DNA of 64,000 nucleotides, taken from assembly GCF_007830495.1 (NCBI RefSeq), contig NZ_VLKW01000009.1:186001-250000 (forward strand), given 5' to 3'. The position numbers and the translations under genes were made by a program. The DNA is from Pseudoduganella flava. GTDB taxonomy: Bacteria > Pseudomonadota > Gammaproteobacteria > Burkholderiales > Burkholderiaceae_D. The stretch's first letter is position 1, and each line of letters begins with the position of its first letter. The notes beneath the pieces are model-generated. The model did not search any database. It was not told the DNA's origin and saw nothing but the letters and a program-made list of their open reading frames with translations. Positions 30,489 to 37,917 of this stretch are shown piece after piece.

Positions 30489-31673
30489 ATGGACCGTCCT
30501 CACATCATCACCCCGGGGCCGGCCACGCCGGCCGATCCGCAACCGGCGGACCTCGGCGAGCACGCCACCAGGCTGCACCTGCCGCTGCACGTGCACGCGC
30601 GCGGGCTGGCGCTTGGCATCATCGCCACCGTCGCTTTCCTGTATGCCCTCCAGTGGGGCAGGAATTTCCTTGTTCCCCTGCTGCTGGGGATCTTCATCGC
30701 CTACACGCTGAACCCCCTCGTCAACTGGCTCGAGCGCATCCGCGTCAAGCGCGTGATCGGCGCCACCATCGTCACGGCGGCGATCTTCGGCGGCGCGGTT
30801 GTCGTCGTCGACAAGGTGCATGGCGAATTCCAGAACATCGTCGAGGAACTGCCGACCATCACGCACAAGTTGTCGCGCCTGCTCGCATCGACGACGGGGT
30901 CGAGCACCAGCACGATCTCGCGCATCCAGGCCGTGGCCACGGAGATCGAGCAAGCCACGGCCGGCAACAGCGCGCGGCGCGCGATCAAGCGCCAGCAGGA
31001 CGTGACAGCGCCGGGGGCCGGCGGCATCCGCGTGATGGACTGGGTGTGGGTCAGCGCGCGCAGCCTGATCGGCTTCGCCAGCCAGGGCACGATGGTGATC
31101 TTCCTCGTGTTCTTCCTGCTGCTGTCCGGCGACACGTTCAAGCGCAAGCTCGTCAAGCTGACCGGGCCGTCGCTGACGAAGAAGAAGATCACGGTGCACA
31201 TCCTGGAAGACATCAACACGTCGATCCAGGCGTACATGTTCATGCTGCTCGTGACGAACGTGCTGCTGGCGTTCCTGATGTGGATCGCGCTCCGCGCCAT
31301 CGGCCTGGAAAACGCCGGCGCATGGGCGATCGTGGCCGGCCTGCTGCACATCATGCCTTACTTCGGCCCGCTCCTGATCACCAGCGCGACGGGCCTCGTC
31401 GCGTTCCTGCAATTCGAATCGCTGCAGATGGTGCTGCTCGTGACCGGCGCTTCGCTCGGCATCGCCACGCTGGTCGGCACGTTCGTCACGACGTGGATGA
31501 CGGGCCGCATCGCCCGCATGAACGCGGCCGCCGTCTTCGTCAGCCTGCTGTTCTGGGGCTGGCTGTGGGGCGTGTGGGGACTGCTGCTCGGCGTGCCGGT
31601 CATCGTGATCCTGAAGGTCGTGGCCGAGCGGGTGGAGGGGATGGAAGTCGTTGCGGAGCTGTTGGGCGAGTAA
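30489..31673 (+). CDS. AI-2E family transporter (PerM-like)
   Basis: This 394-residue inner-membrane protein has about eight hydrophobic helices in the order of the AI-2E/PerM family: FLVPLLLGIFIAYTLNPLVNWLE near the N-terminus, a soluble stretch (about 110-190), then FVTTWMTGRIARMN and LFWGWLWGVWGLLLGVPVIVILK. Members have been tied to export of AI-2 or to ion transport; the substrate here is unknown. I chose ATG 30489; a GTG at 30456 would start inside the hairpin. It lies in the same direction as the BON gene. Confidence 0.85.
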   Translation: MDRPHIITPGPATPADPQPADLGEHATRLHLPLHVHARGLALGIIATVAFLYALQWGRNFLVPLLLGIFIAYTLNPLVNWLERIRVKRVIGATIVTAAIFGGAVVVVDKVHGEFQNIVEELPTITHKLSRLLASTTGSSTSTISRIQAVATEIEQATAGNSARRAIKRQQDVTAPGAGGIRVMDWVWVSARSLIGFASQGTMVIFLVFFLLLSGDTFKRKLVKLTGPSLTKKKITVHILEDINTSIQAYMFMLLVTNVLLAFLMWIALRAIGLENAGAWAIVAGLLHIMPYFGPLLITSATGLVAFLQFESLQMVLLVTGASLGIATLVGTFVTTWMTGRIARMNAAAVFVSLLFWGWLWGVWGLLLGVPVIVILKVVAERVEGMEVVAELLGE

Positions 31674-31722
31674 GCGCGGGGGGCGCGAAGCACTGGGGCC
31701 TGCCGGCTCCGCCGTGCTGTCG

Positions 31723-31775
31723 AGCTCGTGTCACCGGTGCCTGGCAGCCGGGGCATGCCCCGGCAGACACGAGCT
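31723..31775. repeat. Nested inverted repeat between convergent genes
   Basis: AGCTCGTGTC (31723-31732) and GACACGAGCT (31766-31775) are perfect inverted arms around an 18-bp perfect palindrome (GCCGGGGCA/TGCCCCGGC, 31747-31764). It lies between the convergent permease and YihY genes and may terminate both. The CGTGTC/GACACG arms recall the element at 11952-12068. Confidence 0.65.
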
Positions 31776-31807
31776 GAGGTGTCCTTCAACCCGTCGCCGG
31801 GCCACCG

Positions 31808-32713
31808 TCATTTCAGTTTTAGATTGCCGTGCTCATCCCGCGGATGGTGCTTCAGGCTGCCGATCTGCAGCGCGTACTGGCGGGCGAATTCGGCGCCCAG
31901 GAAGAAGATCTGCGCCGAGTAGTAGACCCACAGCAGCAGCGCAATCGTCGAGCCTGCCGCACCGAAGCTGCTGGCGACGCCGCTGTTGCCGATGTACGCG
32001 CCGATCGCGAACTTGCCGATCATGAACAGGACGGCCGTACCCACCGCGCCGATGACGACGTCGCGCCAGGCCAGCGTGATACGGGGCAGCAGCTTGAAGA
32101 TCACGCCGAACATCGTGGCGATCACAAGGAAGCTGATGGCGTGGTTCAGCGCCGTCAGGATGACGGTCGCGTTCGGCCAGTAGCTGTTCCACAGCCGCTG
32201 GAAGATTTCCAGCGCCGCGCTGACGACGAGCGACACCAGCAGCAGGAAGCCCAGCGCGAGGATCAGGCCGAACGACAGCAGGCGGGTGCGGATCGTGTCC
32301 CACACGGTGTTGTCGGTGACCGGCGGCAGTTGCCAGATCTCGTCCAGGCTCGTCTTCAATTCGGCGAACACGCTGGTGGCGCCGAACAGCAGCAGGGCGC
32401 CGGCGACGATCGTCGCGATGCGGCCTTCGTCCTCGTTGTGCGCGCCGGCCAGGATCAGCTGGATCGCCTCGGCCCCTTGCGCGCCGACCATGCCGCGCAG
32501 CTGCGCAAACAGCTCGCCCTGCGCCGCCTCCTTACCGTAGAAAAAGCCGGCGATCGCGATCACCAGCACGAGCACGGGCGCGATCGAGAACAGCGTGTAG
32601 AACGCCAGCGCCGCCCCTTTGCTGCTGCCGCGGTGCTCGAACCATTCCATCACGGCGCAATACAGGAGGTTCGGCAATTTCTTGGCGATGTGAGGAAACT
32701 TTCTGAAATTCAC
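31808..32713 (-). CDS. YihY/BrkB family membrane protein
   Basis: This 301-residue inner-membrane protein has six hydrophobic helices. The family motif GAALAFYTLFSIAPVLVLVIA is present near residue 35, and the end has SSFGAAGSTIALLLWVYYSAQIFFLGAEFAR, typical of YihY. Despite the old name ribonuclease BN, the family has no known catalytic residues, and a role in lipid or small-molecule export is suspected. The ATG at 32713 follows GGGGAGGT. The C-terminal tail is short and polar. Confidence 0.88.
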   Translation of the reverse strand: MNFRKFPHIAKKLPNLLYCAVMEWFEHRGSSKGAALAFYTLFSIAPVLVLVIAIAGFFYGKEAAQGELFAQLRGMVGAQGAEAIQLILAGAHNEDEGRIATIVAGALLLFGATSVFAELKTSLDEIWQLPPVTDNTVWDTIRTRLLSFGLILALGFLLLVSLVVSAALEIFQRLWNSYWPNATVILTALNHAISFLVIATMFGVIFKLLPRITLAWRDVVIGAVGTAVLFMIGKFAIGAYIGNSGVASSFGAAGSTIALLLWVYYSAQIFFLGAEFARQYALQIGSLKHHPRDEHGNLKLK

Positions 32714-32730
32714 TTTTACCTCCCCATATG

Positions 32731-32752
32731 AAAAAAGGGGCCGAAGCCCCTT
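32731..32752 (-). terminator. Intrinsic terminator after the OmpA porin gene
   Basis: On the minus strand GGGGC-TTCG-GCCCC is followed by six T residues. The UUCG-type loop makes the stem very stable. It lies about 70 bp after the stop at 32820. Confidence 0.92.
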
Positions 32753-32819
32753 GACTGCGTACTACCCACCCTCTCGCTTTTTCCTGTCCGCGAAAGGGTA
32801 GGTGTGCACTTTTTTGCGA

Positions 32820-33857
32820 TTACTGAACTTTGCGTTCGATGGTGATCTGTTCGACCTCGACACGGCGGTTCGGTTCGAGGCACTTGATCAGCGCGGCGCG
32901 TTTCTTCTCGTTGCACTGCACGACCGGCTCGCTCTCGCCCTTGCCCTGCGTCGTCAGACGGTCGGCGGCGATGCCCTTGCTCACCAGGTAGTCCTTGGCG
33001 GCGGCGGCGCGGCGCTCGGACAGCTTCTGGTTGTACTTGTCCGAACCGAGGCGGTCGGTGTGGCCGGTGATCGTGATGCCGGACAGGCTCGGGTTCTCGT
33101 TCAGCACGCGTGCGACTTCATCCAGCTTCGGCTGGTCGCCACGCAGCTTGGCGCTGTCGAACTCGAACAGTTCGGTGGCCGACATCGTCACCTTCTCGAA
33201 GCGGGCCGGCGGTGGCGGCGGCGGCGGCGGAGCTACCGGGGTCGGTGCTTCGGCGACCGGAGCCGGCGGCGGTGCCGGCGGTGCCGGTGGCGTCGGGGTC
33301 GGGCCCAGAGCGTAGTTGAAGCCCACCGTCACGTAGACGTTGTTGGAGCGGTCGTGACGGAACTCGTCGCTGCCGATGAAGCCGTAGACGTCACGCACGT
33401 CCGCCTGGAACGACCAGCGGTCGTTGATGACGGACTGGAAGCCCAGGCCGGCCGACACGTACGGCGACGTATGGTGCGGATGCGCCGTGCTGTTCGGCCA
33501 GCTTTCCTTGTCGCGCTGGGCGCCCAGGCCCACCAGCACGAACGGACGGAAGGTCTTGCGGGAGAACAGGTACAGGAAGTCGACGCCCAGCGTTTCTTGC
33601 TGGTAGCGTGCGTCGCCATCTTTCGAGCGGGCATACGTGTAGCCCATCTGGATGTCCCAGTTTTCGGCGAGCGGCTTGCCGAACTTGATGCCGCCGCCGT
33701 AGCCGGTCTTGTCGGTGACCCAGTCGGAATCCGGCTTCATTGCGTTGACGCTCGGCTGGATGTACCAGTTCGGATTGATGACGGCGTCCTGTGCCGATGC
33801 GGCGACGGAAGCGCACAGCAGGGCTGCGGCAATCGCGATCTTGTTAGATTTATTCAC
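32820..33857 (-). CDS. OmpA-family outer-membrane protein
   Basis: This 345-residue protein uses a GTG start at 33857 with AGGAG seven bases before it. After the signal peptide (AIAAALLCASVAASA) comes an eight-strand beta barrel (about 25-185: WYIQPSVNAM through VYVTVGFNYAL), a Pro/Ala/Val-rich linker with eight consecutive Pro, and an OmpA peptidoglycan-binding domain (TELFEFDSAKL, TGHTDRLGSDKYN, EPNRRVEVEQ). The Cys pair in VVQCNEKKRAALIKCLE is typical of OmpA C-terminal domains. The leader of about 105 nt contains two stem-loops, and the promoter carries the local palindrome. Confidence 0.93.
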   Translation of the reverse strand: MNKSNKIAIAAALLCASVAASAQDAVINPNWYIQPSVNAMKPDSDWVTDKTGYGGGIKFGKPLAENWDIQMGYTYARSKDGDARYQQETLGVDFLYLFSRKTFRPFVLVGLGAQRDKESWPNSTAHPHHTSPYVSAGLGFQSVINDRWSFQADVRDVYGFIGSDEFRHDRSNNVYVTVGFNYALGPTPTPPAPPAPPPAPVAEAPTPVAPPPPPPPPARFEKVTMSATELFEFDSAKLRGDQPKLDEVARVLNENPSLSGITITGHTDRLGSDKYNQKLSERRAAAAKDYLVSKGIAADRLTTQGKGESEPVVQCNEKKRAALIKCLEPNRRVEVEQITIERKVQ

Positions 33858-33887
33858 TGATTACTCCTGATGCGTTGAAAGGAATTA

Positions 33888-33940
33888 ATTGCTGCTCACA
33901 GCAATATTGAAAGAAGTGGCAGGAAGTGCTCTTCTTTCAA
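33888..33940 (-). promoter_or_regulatory. Two stem-loops in the ompA-like mRNA leader
   Basis: In the leader, TTGAAAGAAG (33907-33916) and CTTCTTTCAA (33931-33940) form a 10-bp stem with a 14-nt loop, and ATTGCTG/CAGCAAT (33888-33894 and 33899-33905) form a 7-bp stem with a 4-nt loop. Both lie upstream of the ribosome binding site. Stem-loops in the E. coli ompA leader stabilise the mRNA; the same role is inferred here. Confidence 0.6.
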
Positions 33941-33968
33941 TTGCAGCTATTGCATTGCTGTTGGATCA

Positions 33969-34011
33969 AGTTTAGGTGCTGGGCGTTCGCAGCTTCGGTG
34001 CGCTACCGCAC
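33969..34011 (-). promoter_or_regulatory. Crp/Fnr-like palindrome and -10 for the ompA-like gene
   Basis: GTGCG-CTAC-CGCAC at 33998-34011 has perfect arms. On the minus strand TAAACT (33974-33969) begins 30.5 bp from the centre, predicting a start near 33962. Confidence 0.55.
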
Positions 34012-34223
34012 AAAAACCTTGCGTTACATCAAATGTGTTGTGATCGTACCACAGGAACTGGAGCTTTGTCGGCGTAGTCCAAGGGCAGGTGGACAGGAAA
34101 TGCGCCTGCCCAAGGTGGCAGGCGGGGCGATGTCGGAGGAAAAAACGGGGAAAAGACCGGTGACTTTGTAACCAACTGTAACGATAACGCCGCCTTGTTG
34201 CCCGCCTTGTCGAGTACTTCAGG

Positions 34224-34487
34224 TCAGTGGGCAGGCGTGGCGCCGGCGGCCGGAGTGCCGGTGCCGGCATCGGTTGCCGGTGGCGGCGCCGTGTCGATCG
34301 GCGGCGTTACCGTATCGGACGGGGTGCCTGGGGTGCCCGGGGCGACTGGAGTCGAGGTCGCTGTCGCGGCCGGTGCGGTGGCGGCGGGGCTGGCCGCCGG
34401 TTCCGGCGCGGTGTGCTGGTTGGCGGTTTTTTCGCAGGCGGACAGTGCCAGGGCAGCGAGGCCGGCAACGAGGATCGAATAACGCAT
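34224..34487 (-). CDS. Small Pro/Ala/Thr-rich lipoprotein
   Basis: This 87-residue protein starts MRYSILVAGLAALALSACEK, a clear lipoprotein signal with lipidation at Cys18. The mature part is a low-complexity chain of Pro, Ala, Thr and Asp with no aromatic residue, so it is probably an extended spacer or surface tether. ATG 34487 follows GGGAGATCCTC. I recognise no family. The promoter region has the local palindrome with TACGCT at the right distance. Confidence 0.7.
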   Translation of the reverse strand: MRYSILVAGLAALALSACEKTANQHTAPEPAASPAATAPAATATSTPVAPGTPGTPSDTVTPPIDTAPPPATDAGTGTPAAGATPAH

Positions 34488-34519
34488 GAGGATCTCCCAA
34501 GGTGAGTGAACGTGACTCC

Positions 34520-34561
34520 AGCGTAGGAATCGCACGATCGCCCATCTGTACGGGGGCGCAC
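34520..34561 (-). promoter_or_regulatory. Crp/Fnr-like palindrome and -10 for the small lipoprotein gene
   Basis: GTACG-GGGG-CGCAC at 34548-34561 fits GTRCG-N4-CGYAC. On the minus strand TACGCT (34525-34520) begins 29.5 bp from the centre; the leader would be about 26 nt. Confidence 0.5.
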
Positions 34562-34649
34562 CGATGACGAACACGGGCGCCCGGCCGGGCGTGGCGAATG
34601 CACAACACCGCGATCGGATCGCGTGGCTACGACGTTTAAAGCATTTTGT

Positions 34650-34691
34650 GTTCGTTGCCGCACAGACTTGTGCAACGCATAACGGCAATCT
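34650..34691 (+). promoter_or_regulatory. Weaker Crp/Fnr-like palindrome upstream of the winged-helix gene
   Basis: GTTCG-TTGC-CGCAC at 34650-34663 has one mismatch between its arms. CAATCT at 34686-34691 begins 29.5 bp from its centre but is a poor -10. The predicted leader to ATG 34769 is about 70 nt. Confidence 0.35.
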
Positions 34692-34768
34692 GGAGCCCAA
34701 TGAATGAACTATTGGCGCGGTGCCCCGGTCATCCGCGCAACCCGGATACCGTTATAAGGAGTGTTCAA

Positions 34769-35386
34769 ATGCATGCAATCAGAGAATCTCACGACCTGTC
34801 GAACAGCGATGTGATGGCCTCCCAGCCGGCGGCGAAACCGCGTCTGGCGCTGGTGGAGCGCCCGGGTCCGGGAACCGAGCGCAAGGCATTGTCGCTGGCG
34901 CCGATCGAGCGCGTCCGGTCGACCTCCGCGACGCTGCGCCGCATCGAAAACATGCAAAAGCTGATCGGCGAACTGCAGCAGCATGAAATGCTGGCCGACG
35001 AGATCGCATGGTTCCTGAAATTTTCGCCGTCCGGCGCACGCAAGTACATCCGCGACCTGCGCGAAGCGGGCGTGATCGAACTGGCGCGCTACATCGAAGG
35101 CACCGCCACCTATCTGGGCAAGGCTGTCTACCGCCTGACGCCGGATGCCGAGCGCGTGCAGGCTTTCCTGGCCGCGATCGCCCAGCCGAAGCGCGAAGGC
35201 GCGCCACCGCGCAAGGAACGCCCCAGCCTGCGCGAGCAGAGCATGGCAGGCAGCGGCCGTCACTTCCACATCCTGGCCGACGATACGCATTACGCGATCC
35301 GCGTGAACCGCGGCCCGGTCACCCGCGACCCGCTGGTGGCAGCCCTGTTCGGCGCACCGCAATCGCTGCAGAAGGCGCAACAGTAA
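34769..35386 (+). CDS. Winged-helix DNA-binding protein
   Basis: This 205-residue protein starts at ATG 34769 after AAGGAGTGTTCAA. Residues about 60-125 look like an ArsR/MarR-type winged helix: MQKLIGELQQHEMLADEIAWFLKFSPSG, then ARKYIRDLREAGVIELARY and a wing (TATYLGKAVYRLTPDAERVQ). The C-terminal part (DTHYAIRVNRGPVTRDPLVAALFG) is of unknown fold. The first 40 residues look disordered. It may be a regulator or a nucleoid-associated protein; no metal ligands or sensor domain are visible. Confidence 0.65.
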   Translation: MHAIRESHDLSNSDVMASQPAAKPRLALVERPGPGTERKALSLAPIERVRSTSATLRRIENMQKLIGELQQHEMLADEIAWFLKFSPSGARKYIRDLREAGVIELARYIEGTATYLGKAVYRLTPDAERVQAFLAAIAQPKREGAPPRKERPSLREQSMAGSGRHFHILADDTHYAIRVNRGPVTRDPLVAALFGAPQSLQKAQQ

Positions 35387-35538
35387 CAAACCCACCCGCC
35401 CGCTTCACGACCGGATGACAAGCCGCGACATCCGGTCCGGGCAGTGCTAAGCTGCATATTCCCTGTCTGAGCCGGCGGCGTTGAAAAGCCGGCAACGCTC
35501 CCCATCTGTGGCGGACGTTTTCGTTATGGACGGCAAAT

Positions 35539-36447
35539 ATGGAAGCATTGCTTAGTGTACTCCTCGTGGCGCTGGTCTGCGGCGCGCCTTTCTGGTACCC
35601 GCGCTGGACGCTGAAGCGCGCCCTTGCGCGCCCGTTGCCGCCGGAAGCCCTGGCCACGCTGCGCCGCTATGTTCCCGTTCATGACCGCATGAGTCCGCAA
35701 TTGCAGCAGCAGTTGCAGCGGCGCGTCATCCAGTTCCTCCATCAGAAAAAATTCGTCGGCTGTGCCGGCCTCGAGGTGACCGACGAGATGCGCGTCGCCA
35801 TCGCCGGCCAGGCTTGCCTGTTGCTGCTGAACCGCTCCAGCGACGTCTATCCCGCGCTGCGCGCGATCCTGCTGTACCCGGGCGCCTTCGCGGCGCCGCG
35901 GCAGGATGTCGGGCCCGGCGGCGTCGTCACCCCGTTCAAGCAGACGATGCTGGGCGAGTCGTGGCAGGACGGCCGCGTGGTGCTGTCGTGGGACGATGCG
36001 GCGCGCGGCGCGCTGGAATGGGACGGCCACAACGTCGTGCTGCACGAGTTCGCGCACCAGCTCGACAGCGAATCCGGCAGCACGAACGGCGCGCCGTATC
36101 TGGGCAGCGCGGCAAGCTACCGCAGCTGGTCCGAGGTGCTGTCGCGCGACTACGCGCACCTGCGCCGCGCAGCCTGGCTGGGCAGCCAGGACAGCGTGCT
36201 GGACCACTACGGCGCCACCAGCCCGGCCGAATTCTTTGCCGTCGCCACCGAGGCGTTCTACGGCAAGCCGTGGCAGCTGGCCGCACGCCACCCGGCCCTG
36301 TACGACGAGCTGTCGAAGTACTACCGGGTCGATCCGCGCACGTGGCTCGATGCGCCGCCGCCCGAGCCGGAGCCGCAGCTGGAACCCGCCGTGTTCGCAA
36401 TGCCGGCCGTGCCCGCAAACCGCTCGTTCGCGTGGGCGAACTGGTAA
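35539..36447 (+). CDS. mtfA: MtfA-like zinc peptidase (M90)
   Basis: This 302-residue protein has the zincin motif HEFAHQLDSESG, with the downstream Glu in SPAEFFAVATEAFY as third ligand, exactly as in MtfA (Mlc titration factor A, peptidase family M90). In E. coli MtfA binds the glucose repressor Mlc and has aminopeptidase activity. The N-terminal hydrophobic stretch (LLSVLLVALVCGAPFWYP) suggests membrane attachment, unlike the shorter E. coli protein. Its TAA overlaps the ATG of the histidine kinase gene (TAATG at 36445-36449), so the two are coupled. Confidence 0.85.
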   Translation: MEALLSVLLVALVCGAPFWYPRWTLKRALARPLPPEALATLRRYVPVHDRMSPQLQQQLQRRVIQFLHQKKFVGCAGLEVTDEMRVAIAGQACLLLLNRSSDVYPALRAILLYPGAFAAPRQDVGPGGVVTPFKQTMLGESWQDGRVVLSWDDAARGALEWDGHNVVLHEFAHQLDSESGSTNGAPYLGSAASYRSWSEVLSRDYAHLRRAAWLGSQDSVLDHYGATSPAEFFAVATEAFYGKPWQLAARHPALYDELSKYYRVDPRTWLDAPPPEPEPQLEPAVFAMPAVPANRSFAWANW

Positions 36448-37754
36448 TGGACTTCGAGGACTTCGATGCCTCTCCCGTCGCGGGCGCCCGGCCCGAAGCG
36501 TCGCCGCTGACGCGCCTGCAATACCTGATCGACAATACCCCGGCCCTGATCTACTGCACGGTGCCGAGCGGCGACTTCAAGATGACGTTCGTCAGCAATA
36601 ACGCGGTCAACGTGCTGGGGTACCGGCCCGAAGAGATGATGGCCGACCCGAACTTCTGGTTCGACCACATCCACCCGGACGACAAGCCGCGCATCGTCGA
36701 AAGCCTGGCCAAGGTGTTCACCGAGGGCCAGCAGGTGTACGAATACCGCTTCCGCAGCGCCGACGGCGAGTACCGGTGGATGCACGACACCTTGCGCCTG
36801 ATCCGCGACGAGGACGGCCGGCCGCTCGAGGTGATCGGCGCGCTGACCGACATCACGGACCGCAAGCGGATGGAAGAGGCGCTAAAGGCGACGGGGCGCA
36901 AGCAGCAGCAGTTGATCGGCAAGCTGCGCGAGGCGCACGAACAGCTGCTGCAGTCGGAGAAGATGGCGTCGATCGGCCAGCTGGCGGCCGGTATCGCGCA
37001 CGAGATCAACAACCCGGTCGGCTTCGTCAATTCGAACATGGGTTCGCTGCAAGGCTATGTCGGCACGCTGCTGGAGCTGATCGACACCTATGCCGACGCG
37101 GTCGCCACGCACCCGCAGCTGGCGGCGCGCATGGCGCCGGTGCGCGAAGCGGCGGACCTCGATTTCCTGCGCGACGACGTGACGGCGCTCGTGCGTGAAT
37201 CGATCGACGGGCTGCGCCGTGTGAAGGAAATCGTGCAGTCGCTGAAGGATTTTTCGCACGTGGGCGAAACGGAGTGGCAGCTGGCCGACCTGCACCATGG
37301 CCTGGACAGTACGCTGAACATCGTCGCCAACGAGCTCAAATACAAAGTCAACGTGATCAAGGAATACGGCGAGCTGCCGCGCATCGAATGCCTCGCGTCG
37401 CAGCTGAACCAGGTGTTCATGAACCTGCTCGTCAACGCGGGGCAGGCGATCAAGGAACGTGGCGTGATCCGCATCCGCACCGGCGTGAAGGACGAGTGGG
37501 TGTGGGTCGAGATCGCCGATTCCGGCGGCGGCATCGCACCCGAGCACCTTACCCGGATCTTCGAGCCGTTCTTCACGACGAAGCCGGTCGGCAGCGGCAC
37601 GGGACTGGGCCTGTCGCTGTCCTACGGCATCGTCACGCGGCACGGCGGGCGCATCGACGTGCGTTCGCAGCTGGGCAAGGGCACCGCGTTCACCGTCTGG
37701 CTGCCGCAGCGCCAGCCGCGCAAGGAACAGGGAGCGCCCGACGTCAAAGGATGA
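36447..37754 (+). CDS. PAS-domain sensor histidine kinase
   Basis: This 435-residue soluble kinase has a PAS/PAC domain (about 25-150, with PEEMMADPNFWFDHIHPDD and GEYRWMHDTLRLI), a short coiled coil, the phosphoacceptor box GIAHEINNPVGFVN with its His, and a HATPase domain (NQVFMNLLVNAGQAI, ADSGGGIAPEHLTRIFEPFF, GSGTGLGLSLSYGIV). It autophosphorylates on His and passes phosphate to a response regulator. There is no membrane segment. It is coupled to mtfA upstream and converges on an HD-GYP regulator, a plausible but unproven partner. Confidence 0.9.
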   Translation: MDFEDFDASPVAGARPEASPLTRLQYLIDNTPALIYCTVPSGDFKMTFVSNNAVNVLGYRPEEMMADPNFWFDHIHPDDKPRIVESLAKVFTEGQQVYEYRFRSADGEYRWMHDTLRLIRDEDGRPLEVIGALTDITDRKRMEEALKATGRKQQQLIGKLREAHEQLLQSEKMASIGQLAAGIAHEINNPVGFVNSNMGSLQGYVGTLLELIDTYADAVATHPQLAARMAPVREAADLDFLRDDVTALVRESIDGLRRVKEIVQSLKDFSHVGETEWQLADLHHGLDSTLNIVANELKYKVNVIKEYGELPRIECLASQLNQVFMNLLVNAGQAIKERGVIRIRTGVKDEWVWVEIADSGGGIAPEHLTRIFEPFFTTKPVGSGTGLGLSLSYGIVTRHGGRIDVRSQLGKGTAFTVWLPQRQPRKEQGAPDVKG

Positions 37755-37773
37755 CCGGTCAAGGGATGATCGG

Positions 37774-37917
37774 TCAAAGAATGATGGAGCCGTCCGGGCC
37801 CCAGTTCACCCGCGTCAGCCCCGGTTCCTCGGCCTCCAGCCGCAGCGCTTCCAGTTCCTGGGCGGTGAGCGGCGCCGGCACGGCACCCTGTTCGGCCAGC
37901 AGCAGCACCCGTCTCAT
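37774..37917 (-). CDS. 47-residue protein coupled to the HD-GYP gene
   Basis: The frame reads MRRVLLLAEQGAVPAPLTAQ, ELEALRLEAEEPG, LTRVNWGPDGSIIL. Its ATG overlaps the TGA of the HD-GYP regulator (ATGA at 37914-37917), a typical sign of translational coupling. It is acidic, soluble and probably one or two helices plus a strand. No family is recognised. It ends 19 bp from the stop of the convergent kinase gene. Codon use matches the neighbours. Confidence 0.55.
   Translation of the reverse strand: MRRVLLLAEQGAVPAPLTAQELEALRLEAEEPGLTRVNWGPDGSIIL

Larger units (their letters stand above)
33858..34223. other. Intergenic region upstream of ompA-like gene
   Basis: These 366 bp hold, from left to right, the ompA-like leader with two stem-loops (33888-33940), its predicted -10 and palindrome (33969-34011), and an inverted pair GGGCAGG/CCTGCCC (34083-34089 and 34105-34111) that may end the leftward lipoprotein transcript. 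Short frames exist, but none has a ribosome binding site or protein-like composition that I trust. Confidence 0.6.
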
